A DNA stretch of 42,970 nucleotides from Bryobacteraceae bacterium (GCA_030041495.1 JASHNT010000037.1:1-42970); one strand, 5' to 3'; positions 7,225 through 22,642 are shown, counted from the first letter of the stretch. Notes: a model not told the origin generated them from the letters alone. Numbers and translations are program-made.

Positions 7225-8220
7225 TTAGTGCGCAACTTGATTATAGGCGAAAGCCATCTGCAGACGGATTTCGTTGCCAGTGAACCCCGCAGGGAAAGGC
7301 GGGAAAGGAACCGATTCGCTGATACCGGCTACCGCGGCTTGGTTGAGATCGTTGCCGGCGGGCGAGGTGAATTCCAGTTGCGGCACGCTACCGCGGCGGT
7401 CGATGGCGAAGCGCAGCACGACGACACCTCGGCGGCCGGCGCGGGCGCTTGCCGGAATCACTGCCAGCCAATGCTGCTTGACCACGGCCAACACTTGCAG
7501 CAGGTACGGCTTGAAATCGACGTTATGGGGATCGCTGAGGAGCTGCAGAGCGCTGCACTGATCACAGGGCGAGGGAAGGATGCCGGGCACGCGCGGAGAA
7601 TCCTCCACGTCGCCAACGGTGACGCCGCCTCCGCCTGCCCGCAACGCCTCCTTGAGAGGATTCGGCTTGGGGGCGGCGGGCTTGGGTTGCGCAGTCGCAT
7701 TGGGCTTGGGAGGGGCGCCGATGGACTCGACGCCGGTCAATCCGGAAGTCGCGCCTAAAGATGGCAAGGGCGTTTCGAGTCCGGCCTGGAGTTGCGGCGC
7801 CTGAAGCTGCGCGCCCTTGATCGTCAGGGCATCGGGGCCAGGAGCGGGCGCCCCTGGCGGCGGCGTGAATACACGGCGGGGATGCGGCGTCTCGGCGGGC
7901 TGGGCCTGAAAGGCGCTACGCGAATCGAGCTGCTTGAGGACCTTCCCCTGGTTGGGCGCCTTCTGCGTCAACTCCGATGTGGGCGGCACGTAGAGGATGG
8001 TCGCCCTGTGGATATCCGAAAAGATTTCGGGCGCGTTCTGGTAGCCGCCGGTATCGGGCAAGAAGATGAGGAGCAGGACGATCAGGACATGGACCAGCAG
8101 CGAACCAACGACATCGCGCGCGATTCTGCGAGGTGCGACTGGTTCGCGCCAGGACCGCAGGAGGTCGAGTTCAGCAGGTTCGGCTGGCGGCGCGCTCGGC
8201 AACGTAACCCCCAATTTCAA
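7225..8220 (-). CDS. TonB-family energy transducer-like protein
   Basis: A 331-residue inner-membrane protein. A single hydrophobic helix (LLVHVLIVLLLIFLP) near residues 43-58 is followed by a long Pro/Ala-rich periplasmic linker and a C-terminal TonB-like domain (GVVVLRFAIDRRGSVPQLEF, then SVPFPPFPAGFTGNEIRLQM). TonB proteins couple proton-motive force to outer-membrane receptors such as the one at 25357. The start is TTG at 8220, only 2 nt after the stop of the oxidoreductase, so coupling is likely; GGA lies about 9 nt upstream. ExbB/ExbD are not in the window. CDQC in the linker (CxxC) is unusual and may form a disulfide. Confidence 0.85.
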   Translation of the reverse strand: MKLGVTLPSAPPAEPAELDLLRSWREPVAPRRIARDVVGSLLVHVLIVLLLIFLPDTGGYQNAPEIFSDIHRATILYVPPTSELTQKAPNQGKVLKQLDSRSAFQAQPAETPHPRRVFTPPPGAPAPGPDALTIKGAQLQAPQLQAGLETPLPSLGATSGLTGVESIGAPPKPNATAQPKPAAPKPNPLKEALRAGGGGVTVGDVEDSPRVPGILPSPCDQCSALQLLSDPHNVDFKPYLLQVLAVVKQHWLAVIPASARAGRRGVVVLRFAIDRRGSVPQLEFTSPAGNDLNQAAVAGISESVPFPPFPAGFTGNEIRLQMAFAYNQVAH

Positions 8221-8222
8221 GC

Positions 8223-9188
8223 CTAGATCCGTGGTGCTTGAGCTTCCAGCGTCCGCGCGACCAGACGGGAGTGCTCCTCAATTTTATCAAGAATGCCGGT
8301 GGCGACTTCTAGTGCAGAAAGGCCATGTTCCCCTGTTACAACGGGCTGTTTGTGCGTTGTGACGCACTCGAAGAAGGCCTCCAGCTCTAGGCGCAGAGGC
8401 TCATCGGAAGTGACGGGGAGGGGACTGAAGTCGATGGTGAGCGGCGGTTTGACCTTAAAACGTACGGCATCTTTGCGAGCATAATCGAGCGAGATGTATT
8501 CGTGGGGTTGAAACAGGCGCAGCTTGCGGACGCGCTCCGTGGAAACGCGGCTGGCGGTGAGATTGGCGACGCAGCCTCCAGGGAATTGAAGCCGCACGTT
8601 GGCGATGTCGACTTTGGGGGTGAGGATGGAGATCCCGGCGGCACGGATTTCCTGCGGCAGTTCGCCGGTGAGGGTCAGCACGATGTCGATATCGTGAATC
8701 ATCAGGTCCAGCACCACGTCCACGTCTAGGCTGCGCGTGGTGAATTCGCTCAAGCGGTGAATTTCGAAGAACAGGGGCTTGGTGACCACTCCGGCGAGGG
8801 CGATCACCACCGGATTAAAGCGCTCCAGGTGGCCCACCTGAAGGACGCGGCCTGTGGAACGGGCGGTTTCGACCAAGGTCCGGGCCGCGGAGGGGGAGTG
8901 GGCGATGGGCTTTTCGACCAGCACATCCAGGCCAAGGTGCACCAACCGGCAGCCGATTTCGGAATGGGTTACGGTGGGGGTCGCGACCACGGCAGCCGCG
9001 GAGGCGCGGGCCAGGGCCTCCAGAGAATCGAAGACGGGGCAGCCGTAAGGCTGAGCGGCCTCCGCTGCGCGGGCTGGGTCGAGGTCGAACACTCCGGCCA
9101 GGGTGGCGTTCGGGGAGGCGTGGATAACCCTGAGGTGATTGCGGCCAAAAGCGCCGGCGCCCACTAGGGCAACGCGAGGTGCGGGCAT
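8223..9188 (-). CDS. Gfo/Idh/MocA-family NAD(P)-dependent oxidoreductase
   Basis: A 321-residue enzyme with an N-terminal Rossmann fold, RVALVGAGAFGRNHLRVI, the family signature VLVEKPIAHS with the conserved Glu-Lys-Pro, and GHLERFNPVV. Family members oxidise or reduce sugars and related alcohols; the substrate cannot be read from sequence. In Acidobacteria and relatives similar genes often sit near lipid A genes, but none is here. ATG at 9188. First gene of a three-gene minus-strand operon with the TonB-like and small membrane proteins. The 98-bp gap to the divergent hybrid kinase should hold promoters for both directions. Confidence 0.9.
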   Translation of the reverse strand: MPAPRVALVGAGAFGRNHLRVIHASPNATLAGVFDLDPARAAEAAQPYGCPVFDSLEALARASAAAVVATPTVTHSEIGCRLVHLGLDVLVEKPIAHSPSAARTLVETARSTGRVLQVGHLERFNPVVIALAGVVTKPLFFEIHRLSEFTTRSLDVDVVLDLMIHDIDIVLTLTGELPQEIRAAGISILTPKVDIANVRLQFPGGCVANLTASRVSTERVRKLRLFQPHEYISLDYARKDAVRFKVKPPLTIDFSPLPVTSDEPLRLELEAFFECVTTHKQPVVTGEHGLSALEVATGILDKIEEHSRLVARTLEAQAPRI

Positions 9189-9260
9189 GTAACCAAACCT
9201 AGCACGCCGGGCCCCCTAGACCTAATCTATTCAACAACAACCGACGATTTCCGGACTAAG

Positions 9261-9275
9261 GCCCCTGTGCGGGGC
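9261..9275 (+). promoter_or_regulatory. Short GC hairpin before the hybrid kinase start
   Basis: GCCCC (9261-9265) and GGGGC (9271-9275) form a 5-bp stem with a 5-nt loop, ending 11 nt before the ATG at 9287. It could limit ribosome access, but such short GC hairpins arise often by chance in this base composition. Confidence 0.25.
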
Positions 9276-9286
9276 TGCTTGGGATA

Positions 9287-13042
<3,756 letters not shown>

Positions 13043-13551
13043 GGTGTGGCACCACACCGAGCATACGCTCCACCACCATGAGCTGGGCGCGATGATGCAT
13101 CTCATGCTCCTTCAGACCTAACAGCATCTCGAAGCGGGTCTTGAAGGGCGGGTTGTTCGGAGCTGGCACCTGCCGCACATGCTCAGCCAGAGTGGCGTCG
13201 GAGATGCCTTCCAACCACCTAGCGGTGAAGTCGCGGCCCTCGGTCAGGAGCCTGATGATCTCCGCTTTGGTATGTGGTTGCTTCTCCAGGGCCATCAGTG
13301 GCGCGACAAAACCCATGAAGTCGAAGCCCTCAAAAGAAGTCAGCTTGCGGACGACCTGTGTCTCGTGCGCGATCTTCGGGATGTTAGTGATGTGGATCAG
13401 AGTTTCCGCGACGCTGCGGTTCTCCGGCGTGGGGCGGAAGCCGTAGTCCTCTTCGCGGATGTCCTGGGCAATTTCAATGGTATTATCGCGCACCGTGCGG
13501 AAGGCCGATGCCAGATCTTTCGCTCCGTAATAGGTCATGATGATAGTGTAG

Positions 13552-13827
13552 ATGACCCGGCACCCGCCCGAGTTTCAAGATACCGATCCGGCCGCGATGG
13601 AAGTGTGGCTGGAGCTGCTCAGGAAGAAGACTCCGGGCGAAAAACTGGCGGCGGTGCTTGGCGCTTCCGACCTATTGCTGGCTTGTTACGAAATGGGCGT
13701 GCGCCGCCAGCACCCCGGTGCAAGTGAAATGGAGATTCGGGCGCGTGTGGCCGCGCGACACCTGCCTCGGGAGCTCGTGATCGCCGCCTACGGTTGGGAC
13801 CCGGAGCCCAATGGCCACCTCCACTGA
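13552..13827 (+). CDS. Conserved small protein paired with a nucleotidyltransferase
   Basis: A 91-residue helical protein, ATG at 13552. The central part, EVWLELLRKKTPGEKLAAVL, then a Leu-rich helix, YEMGVRRQHPGASEMEIRAR and a terminal RELVIAAYGWDPEP, is a pattern I recall in front of nucleotidyltransferase genes in Acidobacteria, Chloroflexi and cyanobacteria; it has no established function. It overlaps the next gene by 17 nt, so their expression is coupled. Size, order and overlap resemble toxin-antitoxin pairs, with this protein as candidate antitoxin or partner (inference). It is not an HEPN domain by eye: no R-x4-6-H motif. Confidence 0.7.
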   Translation: MTRHPPEFQDTDPAAMEVWLELLRKKTPGEKLAAVLGASDLLLACYEMGVRRQHPGASEMEIRARVAARHLPRELVIAAYGWDPEPNGHLH

Positions 13828-14395
13828 CGCTTTCCTCAAGGTGCTGGGCGTGCTCGATCAGATGGAGGTGCCGTACCTGGTCGGCGGATCCGTCGCAAGC
13901 TCCATTCACGGGATCAGCCGCCCGACGATGGACGCTGACATCGTCGCGGACCTCAAACCCGAGCAGGTTGACGAATTCGCAGCGTTGCTCAAGAGCGAAT
14001 TCTACGCGGACCCGGCCGCGATCCGGGATGCGCTGTCGCGAAGACGGGCATTCAACTTGATCCACTACGCCAGCACGTTCAAGGTTGATGTTTTTCCGTT
14101 GCGAGCCGATCCATACAGCCGAGCATCATTTGGACGGCGAGAATTCGAGGAGAGCCGCTCCTTCGGTCCAGAGCCGATCGAGTGCGCGGTGGCGTCCGCG
14201 GAGGACACGATTCTGAGGAAGCTCGAATGGTATCGCGCGGGAGGCGAGAATTCGGAGCGGCAGTGGAACGATCTGCGCGGAGTGATGCGCGTGAGCGGCG
14301 CGAGGCTGGATCGCGAGTATATGCGGAAGTGGGCGGAATATCTTAAAGTCGGCGACCTGCTGGAGGAGTTGCTCGCCGAAAAGTTAGAATCGTAG
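13811..14395 (+). CDS. Nucleotidyltransferase-fold protein, toxin-antitoxin-like pair
   Basis: A 194-residue protein with a minimal nucleotidyltransferase signature: LVGGSVASSIHG (GGS at 25-27) followed by TMDADIVADL, whose acidic residues would bind the metal. A later FKVDVFPL supplies a third acidic position, and AVASAEDTILRKLEWYRAGG is the conserved helical region of AbiEii-like and related families. Such proteins transfer nucleotides to protein or RNA, for example tRNA ends or a partner toxin. ATG at 13811 overlaps the 91-aa gene by 17 nt. valS begins 7 nt after its stop, an interesting position for a gene that might act on tRNA, though this may be coincidence. Confidence 0.8.
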   Translation: MATSTDAFLKVLGVLDQMEVPYLVGGSVASSIHGISRPTMDADIVADLKPEQVDEFAALLKSEFYADPAAIRDALSRRRAFNLIHYASTFKVDVFPLRADPYSRASFGRREFEESRSFGPEPIECAVASAEDTILRKLEWYRAGGENSERQWNDLRGVMRVSGARLDREYMRKWAEYLKVGDLLEELLAEKLES

Positions 14396-14402
14396 TTTCC
14401 CC

Positions 14403-16946
<2,544 letters not shown>

Positions 16947-17606
16947 ACGCTACGAGACGCTCGATTCGACCATGACCGTCGCGGCGCGGCTCGCAAAAGA
17001 AGGCTGTGAGCACGGGACGGTGGTGGTCGCCGATGAGCAGACGGCGGGAATCGGACGGCATGGGCGTTCGTGGCACTCGGAACGAGGAACGGGGCTGTAC
17101 GTTTCGATTGTCTTGCGTCTAACGCGGCCCGCGCCGGTGATGATGCTGGCCTTGGGGCTCGCCGCACGGGAGGCGATTGCGAAAAGTTCGAGACTCGAGC
17201 CGGACTTGCGTTGGCCGAATGACGTGTTGATCGGCGGAAAGAAGTGCGCCGGGATTCTGGCACAAGTCGAGGGAGATGCCGTGATCGCCGGGATCGGGAT
17301 CAACGTGAGCCAGAGGGAACTTCCACCGGAGTTGGAGGCGACGTCGCTGCTGATGGAAGGCGCGACTACCACTCGCGAGGAGGTTCTGGTAGCGTTGATC
17401 GAAGCAGTGGAGCGGTATTGCGCGAAAGAAGCGGAGGAGATTCGAAGCTTGTTTGAGGCCGGATCGAGTTACGCGCGCGGGCGGAGGGTTCGCGTGGAGG
17501 CAAACGCCATCGAGGGTGTCACGCAGGGGCTCGACGCGGCCGGATTTCTGATCGTGAGGAAAGACAACGGCGAGCAGGCGACGATTTTGGCGGGAGGGGT
17601 GAGGCC

Positions 17607-18377
17607 GTGCTGCTAGCGCTGGACGTCGGCAACTCCAACGTGACCATTGGCGCGTTCGATGGCGAGAAGATCGCGGGACGCTGGCGGCTGCGGACGATTC
17701 ATGAGCAGACCGCGGACGAGTGGGGCATTCTGATCCGCAATCTGTTCTCGCTTTCGTCACTGGATTTGGCCGCGGTGGATGGGGTGATTATTTCGAGCGT
17801 GGTTCCGGTGGTGGATCAGCCGCTGGAGGCGATGGCGGAGCGGTATTTTCATCGCCAGCCACTGTTTGTGAACTACGCCACGAACCTGGGGATCACGATT
17901 CGCTACGACAATCCTCGTGAGGTCGGCGCGGATCGCCTCGCCAACGGCGTGGCGGGGTATCGCAAGTTGGGAGGGCCGGTGGCGGTGGTGGACCTGGGCA
18001 CGACAATCAACTTCGATATTGTTTCGGCTGACGGAGTCTTTCTGGGCGGCGTGATTTGCCCGGGCATCGGAATGTCGATCTCGGGGTTGGTGGCGCGCAC
18101 GGCGCGGCTGCCGATGGTGGATTTTCGCGAGCCCGAGAAATTGATCGGCTCGAACACGGTGGGCAGCATCACATCGGGCTTGTATTACGGCTTCGTGGGG
18201 ATGATCGACGGGATTCTGGAGCGGCTGCGGGGCGAGCTGGGAGGGAACCTGCAAAGCGTAGCTACAGGAGGCCAGGGGCAACTGATTACCCGCGCCTCGC
18301 GCTGGGTCACCAGATATGAACCCGATCTGACCTTGGAAGGACTGCGCTTCATCTGGGAGCGCAATCGCGCGTCCTGA
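17607..18377 (+). CDS. coaX: Type III pantothenate kinase
   Basis: A 256-residue ASKHA-fold kinase that phosphorylates pantothenate, the first step to coenzyme A. Motifs: LALDVGNSNVTIGAFDG at the N-terminus, PREVGADRLANGVAGY, VVDLGTTINFDIVSADG and GGVICPGIGMSI. Family members need a monovalent cation and are not feedback-inhibited by CoA. GTG at 17607 lies within the last codons of birA (10-nt overlap), and the stop TGA overlaps the next ATG by one base, so the three genes are translationally coupled. birA-coaX linkage is common in bacteria. Confidence 0.97.
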   Translation: MLLALDVGNSNVTIGAFDGEKIAGRWRLRTIHEQTADEWGILIRNLFSLSSLDLAAVDGVIISSVVPVVDQPLEAMAERYFHRQPLFVNYATNLGITIRYDNPREVGADRLANGVAGYRKLGGPVAVVDLGTTINFDIVSADGVFLGGVICPGIGMSISGLVARTARLPMVDFREPEKLIGSNTVGSITSGLYYGFVGMIDGILERLRGELGGNLQSVATGGQGQLITRASRWVTRYEPDLTLEGLRFIWERNRAS

Positions 18378-19048
18378 TGCCGGACGGGGCGCCCGAGAAC
18401 TACTTCAACTACTTCACCGAAATCGAGGAGCATTTCCGCGTTGCGCGCGGTACCGGGCTGTTTTTGGTTTCGCCGCTGGACTGGGCGCTGATCGAGGCGT
18501 GGAAGAATTCGGGAGTGCCGCTGGAAGCGGTGCTGCGCGGGATCGACGACGCGTTCGAAAAATGGCGGGCGAAGCCGGCGAAAGCTCGTGTGCAGAAGGT
18601 GAATTCGCTGGCATTTTGCGCGCAGGCGGTCGCGGTGGAGGCTCAGGCGATGGCGGAAAATGCTCCGCGGCCGCGCAAGGTGGCTCCGCCGCCGTTCTCG
18701 ATCGAAGATGTGCGGGAATTTTTCAAGAAGAATGCCGCGGCGCTGCGGAGGGCCGGGCTCGGGGAAGTGGCGGCGTCCATCGAGGCGCTGGACGTCAACG
18801 AGCTGTACGGGGATCTGGAACAACTGGAGCAGAGGCTGACGGCGATCGAGGAGAAGATGATCGCGGGACTGAGGCTCGCGGCGAGCGACGAAGCGCTGTT
18901 TGAGGCTCGGAAGGCGCTGGATCGGGAGCTGAAGCTGTACCGGAGCAAGATGACGGCGGAGCAGCTCGCTCGGCTGGAAAAACAGTTTTTAGAGCGAAAG
19001 CTTCTGGAGGCAGCCGGTTTGCCCCGCCTAAGCCTGTTTTATCTGTGA
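18377..19048 (+). CDS. Conserved acidobacterial hypothetical protein
   Basis: A 223-residue soluble, helical protein. It opens with NYFNYFTEIEEHFRVARGTG, FLVSPLDWALIEAWKNSGVP and VLRGIDDAFEKWRAK, a block I recall from acidobacterial hypothetical proteins located after coaX. The C-terminal half (LEQLEQRLTAIEEKMIAGL, ARKALDRELKLYRSKM) should form a long coiled coil. No enzyme motif is seen. ATG at 18377 overlaps the coaX stop (TGATG). The conserved position suggests a link to CoA/biotin genes or simply operon inheritance. Confidence 0.75.
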   Translation: MPDGAPENYFNYFTEIEEHFRVARGTGLFLVSPLDWALIEAWKNSGVPLEAVLRGIDDAFEKWRAKPAKARVQKVNSLAFCAQAVAVEAQAMAENAPRPRKVAPPPFSIEDVREFFKKNAAALRRAGLGEVAASIEALDVNELYGDLEQLEQRLTAIEEKMIAGLRLAASDEALFEARKALDRELKLYRSKMTAEQLARLEKQFLERKLLEAAGLPRLSLFYL

Positions 19049-19132
19049 AACAAACTTGAGCTAAACTGGTGCTGTAGGCGGAGGTGGGTCTTCTCCAGTA
19101 GCCCGTTGCCCGTTGCCACCCGCCCGGCTACG

Positions 19133-19945
19133 ATGCCGGGCAGCGCCCTAGTCGCGGCGCGTAAGGCAGCTTGCGGCCTGCTGGACCTGTTGTTTCCCGA
19201 TGAATGCCGCGTCTGTGACGAACCCCTCCGGCTGTGCGAACCTCCCTATGAAATTTCGCGAGTCCCGGTTTGCAGCCGCTGCTTGAACGCGCCGGAATTT
19301 TTCCGGGCGGAGTTCTATTGCGCGGCATGCCGGACGCCGTTCGTCAATCGCGCCCCGCTCGATGAAGCCGGGCTGTGCGCGTTGTGCCGGCTGGGACTGA
19401 ACGGATTCGATCATGTGTACACGTTCGGGGCTTACGACGGGACGCTGCGCAGGCTGATCCACCTTTTCAAATTTGAGGGAGTGGAGACGCTGCGGAAGCC
19501 GCTGGGCGCTCTCCTGGCACGGGCGCTGCCGCGGGAGTGTGGCTTCGACGCGATCGTGCCGATGCCACTGCATTGGCGGCGGCGATGGCAGCGCGGGTTC
19601 AACCAGTCAGAACTGCTGGCCAAGGAGATCGCCCGGCGATGGAACGCGCCGGTCGCCGATGTGGTCCACCGCAAGAAAGCGACCGCGCCGCAGGCTGGCC
19701 TCACCAGCGCGCAACGGCGCAAGAACGTGCAAGGAGCTTTTGAAGTGAAAAAGGGCAGGCGTTTGGAGGGAATGCGCCTTCTCTTGATCGACGATGTCCT
19801 GACCACAGGGGCGACGGCCAGCGTGTGCGCTCGAGCGTTGAAACGGGCGGGGGCAACCGAGGTGACGCTGCTGGCGCTGGCCCGGCGAGATCGCCGTGGT
19901 GGGATGGAAGTGGCGGCCGGAGGGGCCGCGGGTTTGGGGAGTTGA
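19133..19945 (+). CDS. ComF-family phosphoribosyltransferase-like protein
   Basis: About 270 residues. The N-terminal part has four CxxC pairs (CRVC, CSRC, CAAC, CALC) forming a double zinc-ribbon; the C-terminal phosphoribosyltransferase domain has the PRPP loop LLLIDDVLTTGATASV, with VPMPLHWRRRWQRGFNQSELLAKEI before it. ComF proteins assist DNA uptake in competent bacteria, and relatives occur in non-competent ones; the substrate is not defined. ATG at 19133 is preferred to TTG at 19106 because upstream codons look unconserved. It is followed after 6 nt by the HNH gene, which suggests a shared DNA-related role (inference). Confidence 0.9.
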   Translation: MPGSALVAARKAACGLLDLLFPDECRVCDEPLRLCEPPYEISRVPVCSRCLNAPEFFRAEFYCAACRTPFVNRAPLDEAGLCALCRLGLNGFDHVYTFGAYDGTLRRLIHLFKFEGVETLRKPLGALLARALPRECGFDAIVPMPLHWRRRWQRGFNQSELLAKEIARRWNAPVADVVHRKKATAPQAGLTSAQRRKNVQGAFEVKKGRRLEGMRLLLIDDVLTTGATASVCARALKRAGATEVTLLALARRDRRGGMEVAAGGAAGLGS

Positions 19946-19951
19946 TTCGCC

Positions 19952-20485
19952 ATGATTGGGAACGCTCAAGAACGATTGCATAAGCCGGTGTTAGTGTTGA
20001 ATTCCAGCTATGAGCCGATTAACGTGTGCGCCGCGCGGCGCGCGCTGGTGCTGGTGCTGAAGGGGGTGGCAGCGGCGGAGGAGCACGGCTCCGGCCAGGT
20101 GCATTCGGCGCGCCACGCCATCGGTGTCCCTAGCGTGATCCGGCTGCTGGAATACCGGCGCATTCCGCACCAGACTCGTTCGCTGTCGCGCAAGAACATT
20201 TTGATGCGCGACCGTTACACTTGCCAATATTGCCTGCGCACCTACAATTCTTCTGAGCTGACGCTGGATCACGTGATTCCGCGCTCGCGCTCCGGCGAGA
20301 CGACGTGGGAGAACCTGGTGGCGTGCTGTCATCCTTGCAACAATCGCAAAGGGAGCCGGACGCCGGAGGAAGCGGGAATGCGGCTGGCTCGCGCGCCGCG
20401 GCCGTTCAGCCTGCACACCAGCAGGCACCTGATGCGGTTGCTCGGGAAGAGCGACGATCAGTGGCGCAAATACCTCTTTTACTAG
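19952..20485 (+). CDS. HNH endonuclease
   Basis: A 177-residue protein with an HNH core: [20 protein letters not shown], then [20 protein letters not shown] and [12 protein letters not shown]. The two CxxC pairs bind structural zinc; His in LDHVIP and Asn in TWENLV are catalytic positions. The N-terminal part, [20 protein letters not shown], is characteristic of a widespread stand-alone group of bacterial HNH proteins whose role is not settled. ATG at 19952. Downstream it converges on the methyltransferase with a 28-bp gap containing a GCACG...CGTGC inverted repeat that may help termination. Confidence 0.92.
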   Translation: MIGNAQERLHKPVLVLNSSYEPINVCAARRALVLVLKGVAAAEEHGSGQVHSARHAIGVPSVIRLLEYRRIPHQTRSLSRKNILMRDRYTCQYCLRTYNSSELTLDHVIPRSRSGETTWENLVACCHPCNNRKGSRTPEEAGMRLARAPRPFSLHTSRHLMRLLGKSDDQWRKYLFY

Positions 20486-20513
20486 AGCCGCGAATGCACG
20501 TGAATAGACGAGG

Positions 20514-21197
20514 TTAGCGTGCTGTAAGTACGCGCGACGGATAGAATCCCTGTCGCACGAACTGATCGGTGAGGATCTGGAATCCCGCTTCGCGAATCAT
20601 TTCTGGAACCCCGGCCTCGACTTGGCGTCCCCAAAACGCGGGGGCGAGGGAGCCGCAGACGCCGTAGAAACGGTTGAAAACCGGGCCGTTCTGCCCGATC
20701 ACCACCAGGGAGAACGTTCCGCCGGGGCGCAGGACGCGGCGGATTTCATCGAGCGTGCGCACAATGTCCTCGCGAGCGAGCAGCTCCAGAAGATAGCAGC
20801 ACATGACGGCGTCAAAGCTGCGGGTGCGGAAGGGCAGGTCGCGGACATCGACGGCTCCGCAGTGGGTTTGCGTGCCCGGAAATTCGCGGCGGGCTTGTTG
20901 CAAGGTCCGGGCGGCCATCTTTGGCGACAGGTCCAGCCCGAAGGTTTTGCCGCTCGGATTGGAGCGCACCAGCCGGCGGAACATTTCGCCGCTGCCGGTG
21001 GCTACTTCCAGCACGCGCATACCGTCGCGAATTCCGGAATGCCGCAACGCACAGGTGTGCGCTTTGGAATGAAAGAAAAACGTGCTGAGCGGATAAACCG
21101 AAGAGAGAACATCGTAGACGCGCCGCGTGCGAGCAGCGATGGTCCGCGGCATCTGCTCGACGCGGGGAAGCAATAAAGAATAGTTCAAATCACCCAA
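20514..21197 (-). CDS. Class I SAM-dependent methyltransferase (UbiE/MenG-like)
   Basis: About 227 residues. Motif I is VLEVATGSGEMFRRLV, motif II VDVRDLPFRTRSFDAVMCCY, and LDEIRRVLRPGGTFSLVVIG is the post-motif III region, as in ubiquinone/menaquinone methyltransferases and many small-molecule methyltransferases. The N-terminal TRRVYDVLSSVYPLSTFFFH also resembles UbiE. The start chosen is TTG at 21197 because GAGGAG lies 9 nt upstream; alternatives are TTG 21257, inside the kinase gene, and ATG 21152. It follows the LytS-type kinase on the same strand and probably shares its transcript. Substrate unknown. Confidence 0.85.
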   Translation of the reverse strand: MGDLNYSLLLPRVEQMPRTIAARTRRVYDVLSSVYPLSTFFFHSKAHTCALRHSGIRDGMRVLEVATGSGEMFRRLVRSNPSGKTFGLDLSPKMAARTLQQARREFPGTQTHCGAVDVRDLPFRTRSFDAVMCCYLLELLAREDIVRTLDEIRRVLRPGGTFSLVVIGQNGPVFNRFYGVCGSLAPAFWGRQVEAGVPEMIREAGFQILTDQFVRQGFYPSRVLTAR

Positions 21198-21225
21198 GGA
21201 TGAAAGCTCCTCTGCCTGGCGAGTA

Positions 21226-22563
21226 TTACCCGCTGCCCACCAAGGATTCAACTCCAACTACACTACCACTGGTTTGCTCCGGAAGTTCGATCCCGGTGCT
21301 GGTGCCTTCGCCGACGTGGCTGTCGATCCACATGCGGTAGTCGTTTGCGAACAACACTTTCAGGCGCTGGTTCACGTTGTTGACGCCGATGCCGTTCTCA
21401 AACAGCGTAGCCAGCTTCGCTTCCGGAATGCCCACACCGTCGTCTGCGATGACGATTTGCAGACGGCCTTCGGAAAGCTGGCTGCGCACGCGGATAGTGC
21501 CTCCACTGACTTTATTGGCAAGTCCGTGGCGGATGCTGTTTTCGATGATCGGTTGCAGGAGCATGCTGGGAACCAGCAGATCCACGGTGGCAGGGTCGAT
21601 CTCCTTGACGAAGCGCAGCTTGTCGCCGAAGCGGACCATTTCAATGGAAAGATAGTCTTCGATGAAGGAGAGTTCTTCGCCGAGCGTGGTGAGATTGTCT
21701 TGTTGGCGCAGCAGACGGCGCAGGATTCTCGATAGCTTCTGCACGACCTGGCGAGCCTGCTCCGGATCGAGGCGGATCAGGGCGGTGACGGAGTTGAGCG
21801 TGTTGAACAGGAAGTGGGGGTGAATCTGGCTCGTGAGGGCGGCCAGGCGGGCTTCGTTCAAGCGCATCTGTTGCTGCTCGAGTTTCTTTTCGGTGCGCGA
21901 GCTGTTCCAGATTTTAATGGGTAGCGCAGTTGCGCCGACAGTGGTCGCGTAGACCCAGACCCAGCCCCAATTGCCGGCCTCGCTCCATTGCGGCACGAAG
22001 ACGTAGCGGTGGCCATCGGGAACGTTAAAGGCTCCGGTGATCTGGCGCAGCAGCTCGGCTAGCAGAATCATCGCCACGCAGCCGATACTGAAGGCGGGAA
22101 GACGCAGGTCGCCCTTGCGCAGCAGGCGGAACATGGCAAGCTCGGGAAACGGAGTGAAGCGCCAGATGAATTCTTTATCAGGCGCGAGGTCACGCAGCAA
22201 GGCTCCCATGACTCCGGCGGCAGCCAACAGAGGCATGGTCATCAATTCGCCGCCGAGCATGGCGGGGATGGAGATTAACACCCCAGCGAACAGACCCGTG
22301 ACGTATCCGCCGATCATGCCCATGACCAGGCTGCCTTCGAGGCCGATGTCGACGGCCTGGTAATTGCCATGCGTAGCGATGCGGGTCCAGACTCCCGCAC
22401 CGAAGATGAGCGAGCAAACCAGAGCGAGCTGGACGCGCTGGGAAAGCATCCGGTCCTCGCGCATCAGCATCCGCTGGAACCAGCCGAAGCGGCTCAGGAA
22501 ACTCGCAATGGACGCCGCCACGGCGAGCTTGACCAGCAGAAATACCAGTAACTGAGGGACCAT
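21226..22563 (-). CDS. LytS-type membrane histidine kinase
   Basis: About 445 residues. The N-terminal half has five to six hydrophobic helices with the 5TMR-LYT pattern (DIGLEGSLVMGMIGGYVTGL). The C-terminal half has the LytS-type phospho-acceptor box IHPHFLFNTLNSVTALIRL near residue 250 and an ATPase domain (MLLQPIIENSIRHGLANK, IADDGVGIP). ATG at 22563 is chosen because it starts directly before the first helix; the frame extends upstream to 22635. Kinases of this type usually signal to a LytTR response regulator, which is not adjacent here. It overlaps or abuts the methyltransferase gene downstream. Confidence 0.92.
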   Translation of the reverse strand: MVPQLLVFLLVKLAVAASIASFLSRFGWFQRMLMREDRMLSQRVQLALVCSLIFGAGVWTRIATHGNYQAVDIGLEGSLVMGMIGGYVTGLFAGVLISIPAMLGGELMTMPLLAAAGVMGALLRDLAPDKEFIWRFTPFPELAMFRLLRKGDLRLPAFSIGCVAMILLAELLRQITGAFNVPDGHRYVFVPQWSEAGNWGWVWVYATTVGATALPIKIWNSSRTEKKLEQQQMRLNEARLAALTSQIHPHFLFNTLNSVTALIRLDPEQARQVVQKLSRILRRLLRQQDNLTTLGEELSFIEDYLSIEMVRFGDKLRFVKEIDPATVDLLVPSMLLQPIIENSIRHGLANKVSGGTIRVRSQLSEGRLQIVIADDGVGIPEAKLATLFENGIGVNNVNQRLKVLFANDYRMWIDSHVGEGTSTGIELPEQTSGSVVGVESLVGSG

Positions 22564-22636
22564 CGATCTCTTACACGCGCACAACCCGAAGCGGGCAAGC
22601 TGCCTTTGGCTGTGCGCTTTTACCGCTGCGGACAAT

Positions 22637-22642
22637 TATAAT
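22637..22642 (+). promoter_or_regulatory. Consensus -10 hexamer upstream of ribA
   Basis: TATAAT at 22637-22642 exactly matches the sigma-70 -10 element, without a good -35 at 17 bp. It contains the first bases of an in-frame ATG at 22641; if the hexamer is used, transcription starts near 22649 and the usable ribA start is the ATG at 22668. Confidence 0.45.

Noticed and set aside
7228-9167. Plus-strand frames across the TonB and oxidoreductase genes
   Set aside because: Gly/Arg-rich, low-complexity translations antisense to two recognisable genes.
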